From DATCVR01 sp036566745 (GTDB lineage Bacteria; Actinomycetota; Actinomycetes; Jiangellales; Jiangellaceae): a DNA stretch of 28,130 bases. The notes under the pieces were generated by a model. It was given only the letters and a program-made list of their open reading frames with translations, was not told the DNA's origin and did no database searches. The stretch covers positions 1 to 28,130 of the forward strand of contig DATCVR010000410.1 in assembly GCA_036566745.1 (NCBI GenBank), given 5' to 3'. Positions 14,026 through 21,800 of this stretch are shown here, one piece after another; position 1 is the stretch's first letter, and each line of letters begins with the position of its first letter. Position numbers and translations under genes: made by a program.

Positions 14026-14742
14026 ATGGCGACTGGGCGTTCCCTCCTCCTGATCGCTGATATCGGCGGCTACACCGAGTACATGCGATTCCATCGGATG
14101 AGCCTTGCGCATGCCGAGGTGAACACCGCGCGGCTGCTGGAGAAGGTGATCGATGCCGTGCCCGACTTCGATCTGATCGAGATCGAAGGTGACGCAGCCT
14201 TTCTCTCTCGTCAGGCCGACACACTGGACGTTGACGCAACGGTCGCCTTGACTCTCCAGGCCGCCACGGCCATGCATCGGGCATTCCACCTCGAGCGGCA
14301 CTATGTCGCGACCAACCTGTGCCCGTGCAACGGTTGCACCCAGGCGAACAACCTGAAGCTGAAGTTCGTCGCCCATATCGGCGAGGTCGCCACCCAGACC
14401 ATCAGGCAGCAGCGCAAGCTCGTCGGCATCGACGTCATACTCGTCCATCGGCTGCTGAAGAACCCTGTCGAGGTTCCCGAGTACGTGCTTCTCTCCGAGG
14501 AGCTGTACCGCATCTCGGACACCCCCATTCCTGGTCCCGTGCAGGAAGTGGCTCAGGACCTCGAGGGGATCGGCCCGGTTCGGGCGTACTTCGTGGATGT
14601 CGCGGACCTCCCGGCTTCACTCCCTCCGCAGCCGAATCCGTCCATACTCGGGCGCGTCGGGAGAACCCTGGCCATCGCCGGCTCCGGCATGCCGTACATG
14701 CTGGGCCTACGCCGCCGACGTCGTACGGCCTCCGTGGCCTGA
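14026..14742 (+). CDS. DUF2652 protein with a class III nucleotidyl-cyclase-like fold
   Basis: This 238-residue protein matches DUF2652. The pattern parallels class III adenylate/guanylate cyclases. LLLIADIGGYTEYM (Asp12) resembles the first metal-binding strand and IEIEGDAAFL (Asp56) the second. FVAHIGEV resembles the GIHTGEV strand, and GIDVILVHRLLKN resembles the GDTVNLAARL helix. In that helix the Arg (142) is kept, but the position of the catalytic Asn appears to be Ile138, so activity may be altered or lost. A Cys cluster, C99-x-C101-x2-C104, could bind metal. It sits just downstream of a transporter with a cNMP-binding domain, which invites a signalling link, but this is inference. ATG 14026 is the start that keeps the conserved strand near the N-terminus. 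Confidence 0.8.
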   Translation: MATGRSLLLIADIGGYTEYMRFHRMSLAHAEVNTARLLEKVIDAVPDFDLIEIEGDAAFLSRQADTLDVDATVALTLQAATAMHRAFHLERHYVATNLCPCNGCTQANNLKLKFVAHIGEVATQTIRQQRKLVGIDVILVHRLLKNPVEVPEYVLLSEELYRISDTPIPGPVQEVAQDLEGIGPVRAYFVDVADLPASLPPQPNPSILGRVGRTLAIAGSGMPYMLGLRRRRRTASVA

Positions 14743-14885
14743 CGTCTGCCGAGTGTGCGGTCCGGCATACCGTGACCCCGCTCATGTGCTGAACTCCGGG
14801 ATCATGGCAGAGGATCACGCTGCCGAGGTTCGACGGTGGGTTCCTGTTCCGACGTATTCGTTTCGGTACGTGCGGGACCGCGCCC

Positions 14886-15284
14886 TCATTCCGGGAGTGG
14901 GAGCCCGCCGGGCACTTTGGTGTAGCCGAGTTGCTCGATGACGCGTCCGCTGCTCACGCGGGTGACGTTCACGCCGAGCACTGATTCGGCGTCCGTGGGC
15001 CCGAAGCGGTAGCGCCACCGGACCGTTGCCCAGGCGCCCTCACAGAAGACGTGGTGGACCTCGAAGGTGCTGGCGTCGTCGGCCATCAGCTCCGCCCAGA
15101 AGTCCACGCACGCCTCCTTTCCGACGTACGCGGTGCCGTCCGGTGCCGGTTGCGCGGACACCATCAGGCACTCGTCGTGAACCAGGGCGGCCATCGCCTC
15201 AGCGTCGCGGCGCTTGAAAGCATCATTGAACAGACGGATGGTTTCGGCGGTCTCAGCGGTCGAAGGAGCGTCCAGTGCTGTCAT
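14886..15284 (-). CDS. SnoaL-like / NTF2-fold protein
   Basis: This 132-residue protein of the NTF2-like (SnoaL/DUF4440) type has an N-terminal helix pair (ETIRLFNDAFKRRDAEAMAALVHDECLMV), a GTAYVGKEACVDFWAEL helix, and beta strands (FEVHHVFCEGAWATVRWRYRF, SGRVIEQLGYTKV). The fold is used by isomerases, cyclases and hydrolases acting on small hydrophobic molecules; which applies here is unknown. ATG 15284 has GGAGG upstream. It diverges from a TetR gene over two matching operators, so it is very likely the target of that repressor. Confidence 0.85.
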   Translation of the reverse strand: MTALDAPSTAETAETIRLFNDAFKRRDAEAMAALVHDECLMVSAQPAPDGTAYVGKEACVDFWAELMADDASTFEVHHVFCEGAWATVRWRYRFGPTDAESVLGVNVTRVSSGRVIEQLGYTKVPGGLPLPE

Positions 15285-15303
15285 GGTGAGGATCCTCCGG
15301 GAG

Positions 15304-15347
15304 TAGACTGAATGGTCTATCCACGAAGATATAGACCGATCGATCTA
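15304..15347. promoter_or_regulatory. Twin TetR operators between divergent genes
   Basis: TAGACTGAATGGTCTA (15304-15319) and TAGACCGATCGATCTA (15332-15347) are two related 16-bp dyads, 28 bp apart centre to centre. They share TAGAC/GTCTA-type arms, the second with one changed arm base. They occupy the space between the divergent SnoaL-like and TetR genes, so both promoters should be under TetR control. Confidence 0.65.
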
Positions 15348-15364
15348 CTTGCAAGGGGCCGAGC

Positions 15365-15928
15365 ATGACGGAGAAAGCCGAGACTGCGGGGCCTCGGGAG
15401 CGGCTGCTCGTCGCTGCCGAGACTCTGCTCTACTCGCGTGGGGGCTCGGTCGGCGTGAGCGCGCTGCTGGAGGAGGCGAACGTCGCCCGCGGGTCGCTGT
15501 ACGAGCACTTCGGCGGCAAGGACGGCCTGGTGGCCGCAGTTCTACGTCGTACCGCCGACGAGGATCTGGCGTGGTACGAGAGCGCCCTCAGCGACGGCGA
15601 TTCGCCCCGAGGCCGGATCCTGGCGCTGTTCGACCGGCTGGACGAGCTTGTGTCGACTGCGGGCTTCCGCGGCTGCCGGTACCTTGCGATCGACCTTGCC
15701 TTCGCGGATCAGGATCATCCGGCTCATGCTGAGACGGACGCGTACCGGCGGCGGATCCGTGCCCTGCTGGTCCGGGAGCTCGAGGCTCTCGGTCATCCCC
15801 GGCCCGAGCATGCTGCGGAGCAACTGCACCTGCTGATCGAGGGGACACTGGTCATGGGCGCCACCCAGAATCATCAGCACCCCGCCCGCGCCGCACGAGA
15901 CCTCGCCGCGATCGTGCTGGACGGGTGA
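15365..15928 (+). CDS. TetR/AcrR-family repressor
   Basis: This 187-residue protein has a canonical TetR HTH in residues 10-56 (RERLLVAAETLLYSRGG, VGVSALLEEANVARGSLYEHFGGKDGLV), then an all-helical ligand domain. ATG 15365 lies shortly after the second operator with AAGGGG upstream. It probably represses the divergent SnoaL-like gene and itself. The motif GFRGCRYL with a Cys in the centre resembles members of the family that respond to electrophiles or quinones, but this is weak evidence. Confidence 0.92.
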   Translation: MTEKAETAGPRERLLVAAETLLYSRGGSVGVSALLEEANVARGSLYEHFGGKDGLVAAVLRRTADEDLAWYESALSDGDSPRGRILALFDRLDELVSTAGFRGCRYLAIDLAFADQDHPAHAETDAYRRRIRALLVRELEALGHPRPEHAAEQLHLLIEGTLVMGATQNHQHPARAARDLAAIVLDG

Positions 15929-15949
15929 ACATCGGTGCGCGTGATGAGC

Positions 15950-15971
15950 CACGCCGCTGAGTCGCGGCGTG
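15950..15971. terminator. Bidirectional hairpin between tetR and the phosphotransferase pseudogene
   Basis: CACGCCGC and GCGGCGTG form a perfect 8-bp stem with a 6-base loop, lying between two convergent genes. Confidence 0.55.
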
Positions 15972-15993
15972 TCGAGCCCTGTCTCCAGTCCAG

Positions 15994-16907
15994 TCAGGCC
16001 GGCCGCTCGTCGTCGGCGAGGATCTCCTCGAGAACGAACGACGATCCTGCCGGCAGGTCGTCGCCGTCGCGAACCGCTCCGGCGCAGACGACCAAGGCCT
16101 TCCAGAGCGCCCAGCCTTGTCCTCGCTCCCAGGTCGCCTCGTCCACCTCCAGCCGATCGCGGAACGCGGCCCGGCTCTCGCCGGTCAGCATCGTCCAGGC
16201 GATCGCCAGATCGCAGGCCGGGTCGCCGGCTCCGCAGGTGCCGAAGTCGATGACGGCCGCGAGGGCACCGTCCTTCACCAGAAGGTTTCCCGAGGCCACG
16301 TCACCGTGGAACCAGACCGGCCGGCCGTCCCACGAGGCCCGCAACGCCCGTTCCCAGATCTCCTCGGCGGTCTCGGTCCGGATCAGGCCGTCCAAGGTCG
16401 CCAGAGAGGCCCGGGCCCACCTGTCATAGGTCGTCAGTGGTCCGCCTCGGAACCAATTGTGCAGTCCCGGGCCCGGTCCGCCGGTCGGGTCGATGCGCTG
16501 CAGGGACACGAGGAACTCCGCTACGTCGACGGCAAACGCCGTCAGGTCCTCGACGACGGCACGGTCCGCGGGCTCGCCACCGAGCCACCGATAGATCGAC
16601 CAGTCGTGCGGGAAGCCCTCACCGGGTACGCCTCTGGCCAGCGGCACCGGGATCTCCACCGGCAACGCGGGTGCGAGGACCGGCAGCCATCGGTGCTCCT
16701 TCTCCACCGCCAGCGCGTACTCCTCGGCAGCCGCACCAGCATCTCGTCACCGAGGCGAAAGGTGCAGTTGTCCCAGCCCTGCGCATCGACCGGCCGGACC
16801 TCGAGGTCGGACCACTGCGGGAACTGCGCGGCGATCAACCTGCCTGCCGTCGCGGCGTCGACCAGTCTCCGGTCCGGAAACGGCAGGAGCTCGGGCGTCT
16901 CGTTCAT
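15994..16907 (-). pseudogene. Frameshifted aminoglycoside phosphotransferase-like (APH) gene
   Basis: Two leftward frames together make one APH-family protein of about 300 residues. The first (from ATG 16907) gives MNETPELLPFPDRRLVDAA and continues to WDNCTFRLGDEMLVRLP. The second picks up with EEYALAVEKEHRWLPVLAP and carries the catalytic WFHGDVASGNLLV (HxDxxxxN) and VIDFGTCGAGDPACDLA. The frame changes at 16723-16731, where GCTGCCGAG (minus strand) would fit both halves of a repeat. Loss of about 13 bases between two such copies would turn the expected RLPSAAEEYA into the present sequence. The catalytic part could still be translated from an internal ATG at 16707, but it would lack the N-lobe. 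A sequencing error is the alternative. Confidence 0.85.
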
Positions 16908-17000
16908 CGGAGGCCGACCGTACGAGGCCGCATCGGACTACCGCAAGCCGATTTCCGATCGTCCCGAAGCCGACACACAGCGGCGGCCCAGCCAGCCGAA

Positions 17001-17897
17001 CTAGACGACTGACGCACGGGGGTCGGTGTCCGCGGCCACGTTCGGAGAGCGCTGCGCTGAACGAGTAGCCCCGGCCGAGGCGACGACCACACAGGCCACG
17101 GCCAGCCACTGCGGCAACGTGAGCTCCTCGTTGATGATCACGATCGCCGCCAGCGCCGCGGCAGCCGGCTCCAGTGACATCAGGATCGAGTAGAGCGACG
17201 GCTTGATCGAGCGCAGCGCCACAAGGTCCAGCGAGTAGGGGATCACCGACGACAGCAGCCCGACCATCAGCCCCACGAGCCACACGTGCGGAGAGCCGAG
17301 CCCTTCGGCATGCATCATCGCGAACGGCGTCAGCCCAACGGCCGCGATCGTGGAGGCCAGCGCCAGCCCGTCGAAGCCCTCCCAGCGGGCTCCGGTGGCC
17401 TTGGTGAGCAGGATGGTCGCAGCCCAGCAAGCCCCCGCGAGCAGTGCGAAGAGCACCCCGACGACCGTGATGTCGCCCGGCTCCAGGCCAAGCAGCACCA
17501 CACCGACAGCCGCCAGCGCGACCCACACGAGGTCACGGAGTCGCCGCGAGGAGAGCAGGGCGATCGACAGTGGCCCGATGAACTCGATCGTCACCGCGAT
17601 CCCCAGTGGCAGCCGGGCGAAGGACTGGTAGATCGCCCAGTTCATCACCCCGAGTGAGGCGCCGAGTCCGAGCACGACCAGCCAGTTGTGCAGCCCGAGG
17701 CCGCGTACCCGAGGCCGAGCGATGAGCAGAAGGATCACGGCCGAGAACCCCAGCCGCATCCAGACGATCGCCGTGGGTGAGACGTCGTCGAAGATGGACT
17801 TGCCGAACGCCGCCCCGACCTGCGCCGACACGATCCCGATCAGAACCAGGACGACTGGGTGGGCCAGCCTCGCCCGGACCGAGGAAGCTGTAACCAC
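17001..17897 (-). CDS. EamA/RhtA-type drug-metabolite exporter
   Basis: This 298-residue DMT-superfamily transporter has ten predicted membrane helices in two EamA repeats. The marker segments are SAQVGAAFGKSIFDDVSPTA, WAIYQSFARLPLGIAVTIEF, GPLSIALLSSRR and SVIPYSLDLVALRSIKPSLY. The IEFIGPL and PYSLDL segments are shared with RhtA-like threonine/homoserine exporters, so amino-acid or metabolite efflux is likely. GTG 17897 is the start. It follows the MFS gene (upstream, same strand) after a 100-base gap and precedes the phosphotransferase pseudogene, so the three may have been an efflux/resistance cluster. Confidence 0.9.
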   Translation of the reverse strand: MVTASSVRARLAHPVVLVLIGIVSAQVGAAFGKSIFDDVSPTAIVWMRLGFSAVILLLIARPRVRGLGLHNWLVVLGLGASLGVMNWAIYQSFARLPLGIAVTIEFIGPLSIALLSSRRLRDLVWVALAAVGVVLLGLEPGDITVVGVLFALLAGACWAATILLTKATGARWEGFDGLALASTIAAVGLTPFAMMHAEGLGSPHVWLVGLMVGLLSSVIPYSLDLVALRSIKPSLYSILMSLEPAAAALAAIVIINEELTLPQWLAVACVVVASAGATRSAQRSPNVAADTDPRASVV

Positions 17898-18000
17898 CCG
17901 GTCACTCTAGATGATGGATGCGTAGTCGGACCTGGGGTTTTCCGCTGGAGACGGTCGGTGATCGCGGCTGGAGCCGGACCCCTGCGGAGAACGTGGGCGG

Positions 18001-19167
18001 TCACACCATAGTGACGTCGTGGTGCTGCGACTCCGCGTACCTGCGGCTCCGTCGTCCCGCGAGCGGCGCCGTGACGAGGGCGATCAGCAGGAGGCCGACG
18101 ATGATCAACGCGGCCGACCCGATCGGCATGACCGTGATCGCCAACGACGTCGCGGCCAGCCCGACGCCGTTCGAGATACGCAGCCACGAGAAGCCTTCCG
18201 TACGTCGCTCTGGCGGCAGGAGGGCTTCGGCGGAGAGTGAGTAGTAGGTCATGAGCGGCGCCAGAAAGAGCCCGACGAGGACGGCACCGACCATCGCGAC
18301 GCCGACCTGGTCGGCCACCCGGATGCACACCACGCCGGCCACCGTGGTCGCGAGCATGGCGACCACCAGCGGTGCGCGACTCGGCGGGTTGCGCCAGGTC
18401 GCCAGCAGGCCGCCCGTGACCGACGCGATGCACAGCGAGACGGCGAATACGGCCCCGAACCGAGGCTGCAGCCCGAGATCGACGGCGATCGTCACCGCGC
18501 CGACCTCGACGAGCGCGACAGCGGAACTGGTGGCGAGCGCGCAGGTCATCCAGGCCACGAACAACAGGGGAATCGAGCCGCCGTGTGGCCGGCCGTGGGA
18601 CCCTCCGCGGGTGGTGTGAGCTCGCGGCAACAGCGGTACGGCGACGAGCAGGGCCACCGCCATGGCGACGACGGAAGCGACCGGCCACGTTCCGCCCAGC
18701 GCCGCTGCGAGTACGGGCCCGCCGACGAAGACCAGCTCGCCCGCCGTGGCCCCGATCGTCAGGGCCCTCGGCAGTCTCTCGGCCGGCACGATCTCGCTTA
18801 GCAGCGCCCGGTAGGCGCCGAAGATCGCACCGGTCGGCGCTCCGCTCGCGGCCGCAAGAGTGATCAACACGTAGGGGTCGAGGCGCACCGCGATGCCGGC
18901 AGCGAGTGCGAAGACCAGCCCTGCCCGCACGAGCAGCGTGTATCGGAGGAACGCTCGTGCGCCGACGCGATCGCCGAGCCTCCCGAGCGGAACGGCGAAC
19001 ACGACCTGGCTGAACGACATCGCCGTGACCAGAGCCGCACCGACGTTGAAGTTCTGGCTCATCGATACGGTGGCCAGCGTCAACGCGATGGGGGCCATCG
19101 CCTGTGGGAGGTTGGTCAACTGGTGGCTGGTGAGCCACCGTCCGTAACGGCCGGGCAGATGGCTCAT
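18001..19167 (-). CDS. MFS transporter
   Basis: This 388-residue major facilitator protein has twelve predicted membrane helices, with the A-like loop PLGRLGDRVGARAFLRYTLL between helices 2 and 3 and a charged central loop (HTTRGGSHGRPHGG). It resembles drug-efflux MFS proteins of actinobacteria; the substrate is unknown. The start is ATG 19167. No regulator is directly adjacent. The C-terminus is a short basic, histidine-containing tail. Confidence 0.88.
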   Translation of the reverse strand: MSHLPGRYGRWLTSHQLTNLPQAMAPIALTLATVSMSQNFNVGAALVTAMSFSQVVFAVPLGRLGDRVGARAFLRYTLLVRAGLVFALAAGIAVRLDPYVLITLAAASGAPTGAIFGAYRALLSEIVPAERLPRALTIGATAGELVFVGGPVLAAALGGTWPVASVVAMAVALLVAVPLLPRAHTTRGGSHGRPHGGSIPLLFVAWMTCALATSSAVALVEVGAVTIAVDLGLQPRFGAVFAVSLCIASVTGGLLATWRNPPSRAPLVVAMLATTVAGVVCIRVADQVGVAMVGAVLVGLFLAPLMTYYSLSAEALLPPERRTEGFSWLRISNGVGLAATSLAITVMPIGSAALIIVGLLLIALVTAPLAGRRSRRYAESQHHDVTMV

Positions 19168-19306
19168 GGACGACGAGGCTAGCCGCCTGGACCGTCAAGC
19201 GAATCCGGCCTGGTGGCTCGCCCGGCCGGCGCCGCTCTCGTCGTCGCGTCGCGCCGTCGAGCATCGGTCTAGCCGCCACGACTGACCAGAGTCGGGGACA
19301 CCGTGT

Positions 19307-19342
19307 CTCCGCCCGCTCATCCCTCGTGGTGGGCGGGCGGAG
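19307..19342 (-). terminator. Hairpin terminator of the padR-ABC operon
   Basis: CTCCGCCCGC (19307-19316) pairs perfectly with GCGGGCGGAG (19333-19342) around a 16-base loop, 17 bases past the permease stop codon on the minus strand. Confidence 0.7.
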
Positions 19343-19358
19343 CGCTGTGATGCGTCTG

Positions 19359-20120
19359 TCAGGAGATCTTGCGACGGTAGGAGAGATTGGCGAAGACATA
19401 GGCGACGACGAGGATGCCGACGCACCAGGCGAGGGCGATCCAGATGTCGGTGCCGACCGGCTGCTGGGTGAACAGGTCGCGGATGGCGTTGACGATGGAG
19501 GTCACCGGCTGGTTCTCGGCGAAGGCGCGCACGGGGCCGGGCATGGTCTCGGTGGGCACGAACGCCGAGCTGATGAACGGCAGGAAGATGAGCGGGTAGG
19601 CGAACGCGCTCGCGCCGTCGGCGGACTGCGCGGTGAGGCCGGGGATGACGGCGATCCAGGTCAGCGCCAGGGTGAACAGGACCAGGATGCCGGCGACCGC
19701 GAGCCACGCCGCCACTCCCGCCCCGGAGCGGAAGCCCATGAGGACGGCGACGAGCACCACCACGGCGACCGCGATGAGGTTGGCGACCAGCGAGGTCAGC
19801 ACGTGCGCCCACAGGACGGACGACCGGGCGATCGGCATGGACTGGAATCGCTCGAAGATGCCGCCCTGCATATCCAGGAAGAGCCGGAATGCGGTGTAGG
19901 AGATGCCCGAAGCGATCGTGATGATCAGGATCCCGGGCAGCAGGTAGTTCACATACGAATCCGACCCTGTGTTGATCGCGCCGCCGAAGACGTAGACGAA
20001 CAGCAGCATGAAGGCGATCGGCATGATCGCGGTCGTGATGATGGTGTCCGGGCTGCGGGTGATGTGGCGCAGCGAACGCCCCAGCAGTACGGCGGTGTCG
20101 CCGAGGAAGTAACTGTTCAT
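19359..20120 (-). CDS. ABC-2 type permease (DrrB-like)
   Basis: This 253-residue integral membrane protein has about six helices (PIAFMLLFVYVFGGAI, YLLPGILIITIASGISYTAF, and others). It carries the ABC-2 signature region FISSAFVPTETMPGPVRAFAENQPVTSIVNAIR, typical of daunorubicin-resistance DrrB-like permeases. It forms the membrane channel for the ATPase encoded just upstream; the ATG at 20120 overlaps the ATPase stop (ATGA). The pair should export a hydrophobic drug or lipid-like compound. Confidence 0.92.
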   Translation of the reverse strand: MNSYFLGDTAVLLGRSLRHITRSPDTIITTAIMPIAFMLLFVYVFGGAINTGSDSYVNYLLPGILIITIASGISYTAFRLFLDMQGGIFERFQSMPIARSSVLWAHVLTSLVANLIAVAVVVLVAVLMGFRSGAGVAAWLAVAGILVLFTLALTWIAVIPGLTAQSADGASAFAYPLIFLPFISSAFVPTETMPGPVRAFAENQPVTSIVNAIRDLFTQQPVGTDIWIALAWCVGILVVAYVFANLSYRRKIS

Positions 20121-20902
20121 CGTTGTTCCTTGTCCGTTCTGGCGCCGATGAGGGTGAGGAAGACGTCCTCGAGGGTCGGCTGCTTCTCGACGTATTCGAC
20201 CTCGGCGGGTGGGAGCAACCGCTTGAGCTCGGCCAGGGTGCCGTTCACGATGATCCGGCCCTCGTGGAGGATCGCGATCCGGTCCGCGAGCTGCTCCGCC
20301 TCGTCCAGGTATTGAGTCGTGAGCAGCACGGTCGTGCCCTGCTCGGCGAGCTCCTTGACGGCCTGCCACACCTCGATGCGGGCCTCCGGGTCGAGCCCGG
20401 TCGTCGGCTCATCGAGGAAGATGACCGGCGGACTACCGATCAGGCTCATCGCGATGTCGAGGCGGCGGCGCATGCCACCGGAGTACGTCGCTACCCGCCG
20501 GGTGCCCGCCTCGGTCAGCGAGAAGCGCCTCAGCAGGTCATCAGCGATCGCGCCCGGATCCTTGAGCCGCCTCAGCCTGGCGACCAGCACGAGGTTCTCC
20601 CGCCCGCTGAGGATCTCGTCGACCGCCGCGAACTGCCCGGTGAGGCTGATGGACGCCCGCACGTCCGCAGCCTGCGTTGCCACATCGAAGCCGTTGACGC
20701 TCGCACTCCCCGCGTCGGCCTTGAGCAGCGTGGACAGGATCTTCACCACCGTGGTCTTGCCCGCCCCGTTCGAGCCGAGCAGGGCGAAGATGCTGCCCCG
20801 CGCGACGTCGAAGTCCACGCCGCGCAGGACCTGCAGCTCCTTGTACGACTTCTCCAGGCCCAGCACGCGGATCGCGGGCCCGGCGGTTGCGTGGGTCGTC
20901 AT
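20117..20902 (-). CDS. ABC transporter ATP-binding protein (DrrA-like)
   Basis: This 261-residue ATPase contains Walker A GSNGAGKTT (about 44-52), the Q-loop in SLTGQFAAVDE, the signature YSGGMRRRLDIAMSL, Walker B VIFLDEPTTGLDP and the switch region LLTTQYLDEAEQLADRI. The YSGGMRRRLD form is typical of the DrrA daunorubicin-resistance subfamily. It powers the permease encoded next. The ATG overlaps the DUF1048 stop by 4 bases. Length is shorter than DrrA (about 330), lacking part of the usual C-terminal extension. Confidence 0.95.
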   Translation of the reverse strand: MTTHATAGPAIRVLGLEKSYKELQVLRGVDFDVARGSIFALLGSNGAGKTTVVKILSTLLKADAGSASVNGFDVATQAADVRASISLTGQFAAVDEILSGRENLVLVARLRRLKDPGAIADDLLRRFSLTEAGTRRVATYSGGMRRRLDIAMSLIGSPPVIFLDEPTTGLDPEARIEVWQAVKELAEQGTTVLLTTQYLDEAEQLADRIAILHEGRIIVNGTLAELKRLLPPAEVEYVEKQPTLEDVFLTLIGARTDKEQR

Positions 20903-21276
20903 GCGTGAGTCCCCTCGTCAGTTTCTTCGGCGCGCGAGATCGCGTCGGTCAGCCGTTTCCGTTCCCGGTCGACATACCCGCCCTTCGAGTAGTTGCGAAC
21001 CAACGCATCGACGAACTCCACAGGGTCGTCTCCGACGATCTGGCGGATAGGCGTTCCGTCTGCCGCGGCCCGCTCGAACAGATCGGCGACGTCCTCGAAC
21101 ACCGAAGCCGCACTGTCGCCATCCACGGGCCCGAAGTGCATCAGGTACCGCTCGATCGCCTCGACCGCGGTCCGGTAGTTCTCGGGAAGGGCTTTGACGC
21201 GCGCCTTGTATTCTCGCCACCGCCGCTTGTCGCCGATCACCTTCGAGATGAAGCCACTCTTGTCACCATCGGACAT
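20899..21276 (-). CDS. DUF1048 protein
   Basis: This 125-residue soluble helical protein contains IGDKRRWREYKARVKALPENYR and YSKGGYVDRERKRL, characteristic of DUF1048. The family regularly sits between a PadR regulator gene and an ABC exporter, as here, but its function is unknown; a regulatory or chaperone role is a guess. ATG 21276 is preferred because AGGAGG lies 9 bases upstream. A GTG at 21282 overlaps the padR stop but is too close to that box. Confidence 0.88.
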   Translation of the reverse strand: MSDGDKSGFISKVIGDKRRWREYKARVKALPENYRTAVEAIERYLMHFGPVDGDSAASVFEDVADLFERAAADGTPIRQIVGDDPVEFVDALVRNYSKGGYVDRERKRLTDAISRAEETDEGTHA

Positions 21277-21278
21277 CG

Positions 21279-21608
21279 TCACTTGCCTCCTTTGCGGAGC
21301 TGTTCCAGTCGTTCGGAGAGGAAGCTCCAGTTCCTCCAGAACTCTTTGAGATATTCCTGTCCCTGAGCGTTCAGGGAATACACCTTGCGCGGCGGCCCCT
21401 TTTCGGACGGGATCTTCTCCACGTCGACGAGCCCGCGCTGCTCGATCCTGACGAGCAGCGCGTAGACAGTGCCCTCGGCAATGTCGGAGAAGCCCTGATC
21501 CCGCAGCCACGCCGTGATCTCGTAGCCGTACGCGGACCGGCCGGACAGGATCGCGAGGACGATGCCCTCCAGCGTGCCCTTGAGCATCTCCGTCACCTGC
21601 TTGCCCAC
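21279..21608 (-). CDS. PadR-family transcriptional regulator
   Basis: This 109-residue PadR protein has a winged HTH (LKGTLEGIVLAILSGRSAYGYEI, FSDIAEGTVYALLVRIEQRGLV, PPRKVYSLNAQGQEYL) and a short C-terminal dimerisation helix, making it a PadR-s2 type. GTG 21608 is preceded by GAGGAGG. It is the first gene of the efflux operon and probably represses it until a drug binds between the dimer helices, as known for LmrR-like PadR proteins. Confidence 0.93.
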   Translation of the reverse strand: MGKQVTEMLKGTLEGIVLAILSGRSAYGYEITAWLRDQGFSDIAEGTVYALLVRIEQRGLVDVEKIPSEKGPPRKVYSLNAQGQEYLKEFWRNWSFLSERLEQLRKGGK

Positions 21609-21633
21609 GAAACACCTCCTCGAACTACTAAGC

Positions 21634-21659
21634 GTTACTGACTACCGGTACATAGTAAC
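21634..21659. promoter_or_regulatory. Palindromic operator ahead of padR
   Basis: GTTACT (21634-21639) and AGTAAC (21654-21659) are perfect inverted arms centred on the inner palindrome TACCGGTA (21643-21650); only the three-base linkers do not pair. The AT-rich arms lie 25-50 bases ahead of the padR start, where its promoter must be, so autorepression is likely. Confidence 0.6.
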
Positions 21660-21725
21660 ACTGAATAGTGGCGCCGCAAGCCCCCGTGGCGACGTCCATG
21701 CTCAGCCCATGCTCGCCTGTGTCAC

Positions 21726-21789
21726 GCGGGGGCAGAGGTTCGATTCGTCTCGTCTCGATCCACGAAAGTCGCAGGTCATCGGCCGGATC
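21726..21789 (+). other. Degraded tRNA-Ala 3' end plus trailer (relic attachment site)
   Basis: GCGGGGG, GGTTCGATTC, TCGTCTC, CGCAG and TCATCGGCCGGATC occur here in the same order and nearly the same spacing as in 11889-11954. That stretch is the tRNA-Ala T-arm, acceptor 3' strand and following chromosomal trailer. Small changes and indels break the acceptor and T-stem pairing. There is no 5' tRNA half. It looks like an old third copy of the integration locus. Confidence 0.7.
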
Positions 21790-21800
21790 GGACCTGGCCG

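Noticed and set aside
19195..19812. 205-codon leftward frame over the ABC permease
   Set aside because: Arg/His-rich shadow of the permease gene on the same strand in another frame.
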